Assembly: GCA_003452915.1 (NCBI GenBank) | Contig: DMMZ01000008.1 | Span: forward strand, 13,735-33,159 | DNA length: 19,425 nucleotides | Direction: 5' to 3' | Source: Clostridiales bacterium | Lineage (GTDB): Bacteria > Bacillota > Clostridia > Oscillospirales > CAG-382 | In this document: positions 13,684 through 19,425 of the stretch, in pieces | How positions within the stretch are numbered: position 1 is the first letter of the stretch | How the letters are laid out: each line of letters opens with the position of its first letter | Notes under the pieces: model-generated | Told to the model about the DNA's origin: nothing | Seen by the model: the letters and a program-made list of their open reading frames with translations, nothing else | The model's database searches: none | Program-made: the position numbers and the translations under genes

Positions 13684-14577
13684 ATGAAAAAAATAAAATT
13701 TATCGCACTTTTACTCGTTGCAGTAATGATTATACCTTTTGCACTCTCTGGTTGTAACGGAGACACAGACGAAACCTCATCAACAGCTTCAACATCATCA
13801 AACGCACAGTCAGAGGATGAGTCAACAGCTTCCGAAGCTGAGTCAACAGTATCTGATGTTTCTGAGGAAAGTACAGTGGAAATTACTGTTCCTACTACCA
13901 TAAAAGATGCAGGCAAGATTATCATGGCTACCAGCGCAGATTTCCCTCCGTATGAATATAAAGAAGGCGAAGTATTTGTTGGTATTGATGTAGAAATTAT
14001 GCAGGCAGTTGCTGACCTTTGGGAAGTTGAACTTGAAATAACCGATATGAAGTTTGATTCTATAATAACCTCGGTGCAAACAGGTAAAGCTGATGTAGGT
14101 ATGGCAGGAATGACTATTACCGAAGAACGTCTTGAGAACGTAAACTTCACATTTACATATGCAAACGCAACTCAGGTTATCATAGTAAAAGAAGATTCCG
14201 ATATAACCGATGTTGTTAGCCTTGCTGGAAAAAAAGTAGGCGTACAATTAGGCACAACTGGCGATATTTATGCTTCGGGTGATGAATCAATCGCATCTGT
14301 TTCTCAGTATAATACAGGGTTAGAAGCAGTTCTTGCACTTACTCAAGACAAAATTGATGCGGTTATTATCGATAATGAACCAGCAAAGGTTTTTGTTGAG
14401 AAAAACGAAGGCTTAAAAATTATAGACGAAAAATATACAGAAGAACAATACGCTATTGCAATCGCAAAAGATAACGCCGAGCTTGTTGATGCAATCAACG
14501 CAGCACTTACCTTACTTGACGAAAACGGAACTCTTCAAGCAATTATTGATAAATATATTCCTGCCGAAACTGATTAA
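13684..14577 (+). CDS. Amino-acid ABC transporter substrate-binding lipoprotein
   Basis: Captures a polar amino acid outside the cell and delivers it to the permease encoded downstream. A lipoprotein signal peptide (basic MKKIK, hydrophobic core, lipobox LSGC with Cys24) is followed by a Ser/Thr/Glu-rich linker (~25-70). A family-3 solute-binding domain then runs to the end (297 aa): TSADFPPYEY, GIDVEIMQAVAD, KADVGMAGMTITEERLENV, GKKVGVQLGTTGD and the closing LQAIIDKYI. The exact ligand cannot be read from the sequence; linkage to argS hints at a basic amino acid. ATG 13684 with AGGAG 7 nt upstream is used, rather than the in-frame ATG 13657. Confidence 0.93.
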   Translation: MKKIKFIALLLVAVMIIPFALSGCNGDTDETSSTASTSSNAQSEDESTASEAESTVSDVSEESTVEITVPTTIKDAGKIIMATSADFPPYEYKEGEVFVGIDVEIMQAVADLWEVELEITDMKFDSIITSVQTGKADVGMAGMTITEERLENVNFTFTYANATQVIIVKEDSDITDVVSLAGKKVGVQLGTTGDIYASGDESIASVSQYNTGLEAVLALTQDKIDAVIIDNEPAKVFVEKNEGLKIIDEKYTEEQYAIAIAKDNAELVDAINAALTLLDENGTLQAIIDKYIPAETD

Positions 14578-14579
14578 CC

Positions 14580-14592
14580 AACCGGATCGGTT
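14580..14592 (+). other. Small hairpin just after the lipoprotein gene
   Basis: AACCG/CGGTT with a 3-nt GAT loop, 2 nt after the stop codon and followed by an AT-rich run. It is the first of three stems in the 237-base gap before the permease gene. Confidence 0.4.
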
Positions 14593-14616
14593 ATTTAATT
14601 ACAATAAATAATAATT

Positions 14617-14650
14617 ACGGCGTGTTGTCTTTACAGTCGGCACGCCGTTA
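14617..14650 (+). terminator. Terminator-like hairpin between lipoprotein and permease genes
   Basis: ACGGCGTG (14617-14624) and CACGCCGT (14641-14648) form an 8-bp GC-rich stem with a 16-nt loop, followed by TATTCG. The tail is poor in T, which suggests partial rather than full termination. Confidence 0.5.
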
Positions 14651-14702
14651 TTCGATTATAAATACTACTTCTCATAAGAAACAGTAAGAAAAAATTCTTC
14701 GA

Positions 14703-14752
14703 AAAAGTCCTATATATAATTAATGCGGTATGCCGCATTAATAGAGACTTTT
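14703..14752 (+). terminator. Nested palindrome upstream of the permease gene
   Basis: TTAATGCGG (14720-14728) and CCGCATTAA (14733-14741) make a perfect 9-bp stem with a TATG loop. An outer pair, AAAAGTC/GACTTTT (14703-14709 and 14746-14752), encloses it. It may work as an attenuator or as an mRNA-processing or stability element that lets the lipoprotein be made in excess. Confidence 0.45.
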
Positions 14753-14814
14753 CCTCTAATTTATCACTGTTTCTAATTTAAATTAGTATATCCTGATAGG
14801 TGGTGAAACTATAA

Positions 14815-15750
14815 ATGATTTTTGGAAAAAGAACATGCTTCATAATTGCTGTATTATTTATGAGTGCTTTTTTACTCGGAACATTTTTATCAATTAATGT
14901 TCTTGCAGCCGATAATATTCCATCCAATGAAAACCTTCAGGAATTGAAATTAGGCCAATCACCTTTAGTTGATGAATATAACAGTAAAGCAGCCGAAGAA
15001 TCAAGAATTGCCGCACAAGATGATTCAAGCGAATTCGTTAAGTATATAAAAAACACATACCAAAAAATTAGTAACTCATTTAATAATAGTTTCATTAAAA
15101 ACAGCGGTTGGAAATTATTATTAAAAGGACTTTTAATTACTATCGAAATTAGTTTTTTTGCGGTTATTTTAGGTATATTTCTTGGCTTTCTTATTGGTAT
15201 AATCCGTTCCACCTATGATAAAACAGGACGTTTTAGATTTCTAAACAGTATTTCAAAGATATACATTACCGTAATCAGAGGAACGCCAGTCGTTGTTCAG
15301 CTGATGATTATATACTTCGTAATTTTTCAAAATGTCGATGTCAGCAGAATAGTTGCTGCAATTATTGCGTTTGGAATTAACTCAGGTGCTTATGTAGCAG
15401 AGATATTTCGCAGTGGTATTATGTCAATAGATAACGGTCAGATGGAAGCAGGACGTTCTCTCGGCTTAACATACAGTCAGTCAATGCGTAGTATAATAAT
15501 GCCACAGGCATTGAAAAATGTTTTGCCTGCATTAGGTAACGAATTAATCGTGTTATTAAAGGAGACTTCGGTTGCCGGATACATAGCGCTTGGAGATCTC
15601 ACAAGAGTAGGAGATAGTATCAAAACAACCCAATATGAGAACTTCTGGCCTCTTTTCGGAGTAGCTGCAATATATCTTTCTATCGTAATGGGTTTAACAA
15701 AGCTTCTCTCCATTCTCGAAAGGAGGTTACGCGCAAGTGATAGTCGTTAA
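14815..15750 (+). CDS. Amino-acid ABC transporter permease with an N-terminal secreted-type extension
   Basis: The membrane channel of the importer. The conserved HisM/GlnP-type core starts near residue 99 (GWKLLLKGLLITIEISFF), continues with RGTPVVVQLMIIYF near 155-168 and GINSGAYVAEIFRSGI, and carries the EAA loop (EAGRSLGLTYSQS, 211-223) that docks the ATPase. About five hydrophobic helices follow residue 99. The oddity is the front: residues 1-30 form a good signal peptide or signal anchor (hydrophobic core ending SINVLAAD), followed by ~65 hydrophilic residues that ordinary permeases of this family lack. The ribosome binding site AGGTGGTGA fits ATG 14815, so the extension appears real. 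The last 14 bases overlap the ATPase gene. Confidence 0.92.
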   Translation: MIFGKRTCFIIAVLFMSAFLLGTFLSINVLAADNIPSNENLQELKLGQSPLVDEYNSKAAEESRIAAQDDSSEFVKYIKNTYQKISNSFNNSFIKNSGWKLLLKGLLITIEISFFAVILGIFLGFLIGIIRSTYDKTGRFRFLNSISKIYITVIRGTPVVVQLMIIYFVIFQNVDVSRIVAAIIAFGINSGAYVAEIFRSGIMSIDNGQMEAGRSLGLTYSQSMRSIIMPQALKNVLPALGNELIVLLKETSVAGYIALGDLTRVGDSIKTTQYENFWPLFGVAAIYLSIVMGLTKLLSILERRLRASDSR

Positions 15751-16462
15751 AAATCTTTGTAAAGCGTTTAAGAACGATTTACAAGTTCTTAAAGGAATAG
15801 ACCAAACTATACAAAAAGGCGAAAAGGTTGTTATTATCGGACCGTCCGGTAGCGGAAAAAGCACTTTTTTGCGATGCTTAAATTTGCTTGAAACACCAAC
15901 CAGCGGAGATATCTGGTTTGAGGGTATTAATATTACCGACGAAAAAACAGATATAAACCATCTTCGAAGTAAAATGGGAATGGTTTTCCAACATTTTAAC
16001 CTTTTCCCACATAAAACTATAATTCAGAATATTACACTTGCTCCCATCAAGTTAGGAATACAAACCAAAGAAGCAGCAAACGAAAAAGCCTTAGCTTTAT
16101 TAAAAAGAGTAGGACTTTCAGATAAAGCAGACGCTTATCCTTCACAATTGTCAGGCGGACAAAAACAACGTATTGCTATAATACGCTCACTTGCAATGGA
16201 GCCGGACGTTATGCTTTTTGACGAGCCTACAAGCGCACTTGACCCTGAGATGGTCGGCGAGGTTCTCGAGGTTATGAGGGAGTTAGCCGAGGGCGGCATG
16301 ACAATGGTGGTTGTAACGCATGAGATGGGGTTTGCCCGTGAGGTTGCGACAAGAATATTGTTCATGGACGACGGCTTGATTTTGGAGGATGCACCTCCAA
16401 AGGAATTTTTCGAAAATCCAAAGCATCCTCGATTAAAAGATTTTTTATCAAAGGTATTGTAA
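15737..16462 (+). CDS. Amino-acid ABC transporter ATP-binding protein (GlnQ/HisP type)
   Basis: Drives the importer by ATP hydrolysis at the inner face of the membrane. The 241 aa contain Walker A GPSGSGKST at 35-43, the Q-loop in GMVFQHFNLFPHK near 81-93, the signature LSGGQKQR at 138-145, Walker B VMLFDEP at 158-164, the D-loop SALDPE, and the switch His195 in THEMGFA. The sequence is typical of the polar amino-acid subfamily. The start is GTG 15737, which overlaps the permease gene by 14 nt; AGGAGG lies 10 nt before it, so the two are translationally linked. argS begins 20 nt after the stop. Confidence 0.95.
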   Translation: MIVVKNLCKAFKNDLQVLKGIDQTIQKGEKVVIIGPSGSGKSTFLRCLNLLETPTSGDIWFEGINITDEKTDINHLRSKMGMVFQHFNLFPHKTIIQNITLAPIKLGIQTKEAANEKALALLKRVGLSDKADAYPSQLSGGQKQRIAIIRSLAMEPDVMLFDEPTSALDPEMVGEVLEVMRELAEGGMTMVVVTHEMGFAREVATRILFMDDGLILEDAPPKEFFENPKHPRLKDFLSKVL

Positions 16463-16482
16463 TTTCATGGAGGAATTTATAC

Positions 16483-18192
16483 ATGCAGAAAATAAAAGAA
16501 TCAATCACAAAAAAAATAATAGAAATAATTGATAATTTAGGTTTATCGATTGCGTCAGAAGATATTTTAAATTATATCGAAAAACCGACAGATACCTCAA
16601 TGGGAGACCTTGCTTTTCCATGCTTCAGGTTGGCAAAACAGCTTCGTTCTGCTCCTCCGAAAATCGCTGCGGATTTAAAAGATAAAATGGGGGAGCTTCC
16701 GTTTATTACAAAAACAGAAGCTATAGGTGGATACCTTAACTTTTTCGTGGATAAAAATTACTACAGCAGCTTACTTGATGGTATTGTATCGGATGTAGAT
16801 TTCGGAAAAAGTCAAATTGGTAACGGCAAGGTTGTGTGTATCGATTTTTCCTCTCCGAATATTGCAAAACGCTTTCATCTCGGGCATATCGGTACAACCG
16901 TTATAGGAAATGCTTTGCGTAATATTTTTATTTTCTGCGGATATAAGTGTGTCGCAATAAATCATCTGGGCGACTGGGGAACAAACTTCGGTAAATTAAT
17001 TTCAGCATTTAAACACTGGTCTAGCAAAGAACGGGTTGACGAATACGGAATAAACGAGCTTATGGATTTATATGTTCGTTTTAATAATGAAGAAAAAAAC
17101 AATAAAGAACTTGCAGATGATGCAAGAACAGAATTTTCAAAGCTTGAAAACGGTAGCAAAGAAAATCTGGAAATCTGGCAGTTGTTTAAGGATATTTCAT
17201 TAAAAGAATATCAGAAGACATATGAACTGTTGGAGATAACCTTCGACTCATACAACGGCGAGGCTTTTTTCTCAGATAAAATGCCCGCAGTTGTCGAGGA
17301 ACTGAAAGAAAAAGGACTTCTTGAAACAGATGACGGAGCATCGGTAGTCAGACTTGATAAATACAATCTGCCGTTGTGTCTTATTCTTAAGAAGGACGGT
17401 TCAACGCTTTATCCTACGAGAGATATAGCCGCTGCTATCTGGCGTAAAAAGGAATACGATTATGACAAATGCGTTTATGTGACCAGTGCTGGACAGAGCC
17501 TACACTTTGCTCAATGGTTCAAGGTTGTTGAGTTGATGGGATACGACTGGTCAAAGAAGCTTGTTCATGTTCCATACGGAACTATGAGTGTTGGCGGCGA
17601 GAAGTTAGCCTCCCGTACAGGAAATGTAATTCATTTGGATGATTTACTCTCAGAAGCTATTTCAAAGTGCGAAAAAATTATAGAGGAAAAAAATTCGCTT
17701 CTTGCAGACAAAAAAAGCGTTGCATGTGCAGTCGGGGTAGGAGCTGTTGTATTCAATGCACTTGCAAACAGCCGCATAAAGGATACGAACTTTGTCTGGG
17801 AGGATGCGTTATCCTTTGAGGGAAATACAGGTCCTTATGTACAATACACTTACGCAAGAAGCGCAAGTGTTTTGAGGAAATCCAAAACCGAAGAAAACAA
17901 TAATACCGACGATAAATATTCAAATCCCGCAAATGAGGAAATAGAGTTAATCAAACGCTTGACTGAATTTCCTGATGTGGTATTACGTGCGTTGGAAGAA
18001 TACGAGCCAAGTGTAATATCACGATATATACTCAGCCTTTGTGCTGCATTTAACCAATTTTACCATAACTGTCCGATTTTAAAATCCCAGGGAGCGGTAA
18101 GAGTTTATAGACTTAAGCTGACACAAGGCGTTTACAATGTACTCGGAAATGCACTTGACCTTCTCGGCATGAAGAGGACAGAAGAGATATAA
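16483..18192 (+). CDS. argS: Arginyl-tRNA synthetase
   Basis: Class I aminoacyl-tRNA synthetase that charges tRNA-Arg. Its 569 residues match the family length. An N-terminal Add-1-type tRNA-binding domain (~1-85) is followed by SSPNIAKRFHLGH (123-135; HLGH is the HIGH motif), then NHLGDWGTNFG, the TLYPTRDIA block, and MSVGGEKLASRTGNV, the region where ArgRS enzymes carry their variant KMSKS loop. The DALR-type anticodon-binding domain ends with NALDLLGM. The usual Pro after SPNIAK is Arg here (KRF rather than KPF). A GGAGGAA site precedes ATG 16483. Only 20 nt separate it from the ABC ATPase gene with no visible promoter or T-box, so it is probably read from the transporter operon. Confidence 0.97.
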   Translation: MQKIKESITKKIIEIIDNLGLSIASEDILNYIEKPTDTSMGDLAFPCFRLAKQLRSAPPKIAADLKDKMGELPFITKTEAIGGYLNFFVDKNYYSSLLDGIVSDVDFGKSQIGNGKVVCIDFSSPNIAKRFHLGHIGTTVIGNALRNIFIFCGYKCVAINHLGDWGTNFGKLISAFKHWSSKERVDEYGINELMDLYVRFNNEEKNNKELADDARTEFSKLENGSKENLEIWQLFKDISLKEYQKTYELLEITFDSYNGEAFFSDKMPAVVEELKEKGLLETDDGASVVRLDKYNLPLCLILKKDGSTLYPTRDIAAAIWRKKEYDYDKCVYVTSAGQSLHFAQWFKVVELMGYDWSKKLVHVPYGTMSVGGEKLASRTGNVIHLDDLLSEAISKCEKIIEEKNSLLADKKSVACAVGVGAVVFNALANSRIKDTNFVWEDALSFEGNTGPYVQYTYARSASVLRKSKTEENNNTDDKYSNPANEEIELIKRLTEFPDVVLRALEEYEPSVISRYILSLCAAFNQFYHNCPILKSQGAVRVYRLKLTQGVYNVLGNALDLLGMKRTEEI

Positions 18193-18231
18193 AAAACATT
18201 AATAAATTCATGATATGAAAGGATAATTTAT

Positions 18232-18960
18232 ATGTCAGGACATTCCAAGTGGAAAAATATTATGCACAAAAAAGAAAAAACCGATGCACAGAGAGCAAAG
18301 GTTTTTACTAAAATAGGTAAAGAAATTTCGATGGCGGTTAAAGAAGCGGGTACGGATATTGTAAGCAACGCAAGACTTCGCGATCTTATTACTAAGGCAA
18401 AGTCTTTTAATGTACCTAACGATAATATAGACAGAGTCATAAAAAAAGCTTCCGGTAGTGATGGGGTTTCATACGAGGTTGTAAATTACGAAGGTTACGG
18501 TATAGGCGGTGTTGCCGTTATTGTGGAAACAACCACCGACAACCGTAATCGTACAGCAGCCGATGTTCGACACTATTTTGATAAATTCGGCGGAAATCTC
18601 GGCACAACAGGTTGTGTTTCGTTTATGTTTGAGGAAAAAGGTGTTATCGTCATCGATTCCGAGGACGTGGACGAGGATAAGTTTATGGAGGACGCACTTG
18701 AGTGTGGAGCAGATGACTTTAGCCAGGAAGGCGAGGTAATCGAGGTATTTACCGAAGTAAAGGATCTAAACTCGGTCAGAGATGCACTTGCCGGAAAAGG
18801 ATATAAAATTATTTCCGCGGAACTTGATAAAATCCCTGCAACATATGTCACACTTACAGAAGAAGAGCAGCTTCATAAAATGCAAAAACTGTTGGATATG
18901 CTTGACGAAAATGACGATGTAACCGAAGTTTGGCACAACTGGGATAACCAGGGCGAATAA
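18232..18960 (+). CDS. yebC: YebC/PmpR-family (TACO1) protein
   Basis: A 242-aa member of the highly conserved YebC/TACO1 family, starting with the hallmark MSGHSKWKNIMHKK. The three family domains are visible: a helical N-terminus through ~75 (KAKSFNVPNDNIDRVIKKAS), a middle part with GGVAVIVETTTDNRNRTAADVRH, and an acidic C-terminal part ending in NWDNQGE. Members have been described as DNA-binding regulators and, more recently, as ribosome-associated factors that help at proline-rich stretches; which applies here is not shown. AAAGGA precedes ATG 18232. It begins 39 nt after argS and is probably co-transcribed. Confidence 0.93.
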   Translation: MSGHSKWKNIMHKKEKTDAQRAKVFTKIGKEISMAVKEAGTDIVSNARLRDLITKAKSFNVPNDNIDRVIKKASGSDGVSYEVVNYEGYGIGGVAVIVETTTDNRNRTAADVRHYFDKFGGNLGTTGCVSFMFEEKGVIVIDSEDVDEDKFMEDALECGADDFSQEGEVIEVFTEVKDLNSVRDALAGKGYKIISAELDKIPATYVTLTEEEQLHKMQKLLDMLDENDDVTEVWHNWDNQGE

Positions 18961-18999
18961 AATAAAATGTGAACATTTTTATTCACTTTATGACAATTT

Positions 19000-19040
19000 A
19001 AAGCCGTAGATGTTAAGTCTACGGCTTTTGGTTATTTTTC
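19000..19040. terminator. Strong terminator between convergent genes
   Basis: A perfect 11-bp stem (AAAGCCGTAGA with TCTACGGCTTT, 7-nt loop) followed by TGGTTATTTTT on the plus strand ends the yebC transcript. On the minus strand it lies 3 nt after the stop of the 19032 gene with a short T run, so it probably serves both. Confidence 0.8.
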
Positions 19041-19425
19041 TGTTACAAGCACCATCGGAGGACAGGGGAAATCAACATTGTTCAGAATATATCCTCTGTC
19101 TTTTGCATTATAGATCATTAACATACTGAGGCTTGACATTGCCATCAGGTATTGTTTTTGCTCCGGAACGCTCATCAAGTGCTTGGGAATTTTTGTCTTA
19201 GCGTTTTTTAAATGTTCTGTCAAAAATGGTAAGCATAAAGGAATAAATTCATCTACTGTCTGCCAAGTAATCTGTGCGAGCTGTTCGAATTCGTGTTTTC
19301 TTACTACGGGAATATCAACTGCCGGCTTGCCGTTTACAATATCAACAACACCGCATTCGGAAAGATAAGGAATATTCTCAAAGAACATTGGATTGATTGC
19401 GGTACTGCCAGGCTTAATGTTTTCA
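19032..19425 (-). CDS. Unrecognised protein, C-terminal 131 residues (5' end beyond window)
   Basis: The frame is open from the right edge to TAA at 19034-19032, so ATG 19388 is probably internal and the true start lies outside. The visible part has no membrane segment. It contains KPGSTAINPMFFENIPYL, then NGKPAVDIPVVRKHEFEQLA, a helical stretch (ITWQTVDEFIPLCLPFLTEH), a second one (EQKQYLMAMSSLSMLMIYNA), and ends FPCPPMVLVTEK. I do not recognise the family. It could be the ligand-binding or dimerisation end of a regulator or an enzyme; nothing decides between these. Confidence 0.65.
   Translation of the reverse strand, partial: ENIKPGSTAINPMFFENIPYLSECGVVDIVNGKPAVDIPVVRKHEFEQLAQITWQTVDEFIPLCLPFLTEHLKNAKTKIPKHLMSVPEQKQYLMAMSSLSMLMIYNAKDRGYILNNVDFPCPPMVLVTEK

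Noticed and set aside
16463..16482. Possible T-box or separate promoter for argS
   Set aside because: Only 20 bases separate the ATPase stop from the argS ATG; there is room for the ribosome binding site and nothing else.
1..19425. CRISPR array, tRNA/rRNA genes, insertion sequences or prophage
   Set aside because: I saw no regularly spaced repeats, no tRNA-like cloverleaf, no transposase or integrase, and no phage structural genes on either strand.

Overview
The window looks like chromosomal DNA of a low-GC, Gram-positive anaerobe of the class Clostridia, probably of the Oscillospiraceae/Ruminococcaceae type. The reasons are AT-rich DNA, strong AGGAGG-type ribosome binding sites, sigma-A promoters close to consensus, a lipoprotein with a Ser/Thr-rich linker, and the Firmicutes pairing rplM-rpsI. 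This placement is inference; no rRNA marker is present. LAYOUT. (1) 1-2288, minus: the 5' part of a large PEP-synthase-like protein that runs off the left edge. It joins a degenerate KaiC/RecA-like domain to a pyruvate-phosphate-dikinase ATP-grasp domain, and has its own promoter. (2) 2414-6536, minus: a compact, probably co-transcribed set made of a zinc-ribbon membrane-anchored protein, a class I SAM methyltransferase, a DUF2812-like membrane protein split into two frames at an A AAA AAC heptamer, and a 260-aa polytopic membrane protein. A terminator closes the set at 2350-2382. (3) 6545-6780: a gene-free stretch packed with five inverted repeats. (4) 6780-7802, minus: a PfkB-family 2-keto-3-deoxygluconate kinase behind a near-perfect promoter. 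(5) 7948-10150, plus: a P-loop ATPase whose second domain has lost its Walker A, a four-helix membrane protein, a long terminator hairpin, and a small gene with intact promoter and RBS but an in-frame TAA at codon 34 (pseudogene). (6) 10244-12443, minus: a PHP-family hydrolase, an unrecognised 144-aa protein, and a TtcA-like tRNA thiolase. (7) 12719-18960, plus: a housekeeping and transport block holding rplM-rpsI, a complete polar amino-acid ABC importer (lipoprotein, permease, ATPase), argS and a yebC/PmpR-family gene. (8) 19032-19425, minus: the 3' part of an unrecognised gene running off the right edge. HOW IT WORKS TOGETHER. The right half is core physiology: ribosomal proteins, amino-acid import, arginyl-tRNA charging and a YebC-type factor. 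The left half is accessory and much less understood. I see no CRISPR array, tRNA, rRNA, transposase, phage module or recognisable defence operon. I did not find a convincing complete new system. The best leads are the four-gene membrane/methyltransferase operon with its possible frameshift, the structured region at 6545-6780, and the nonsense-mutated small gene.
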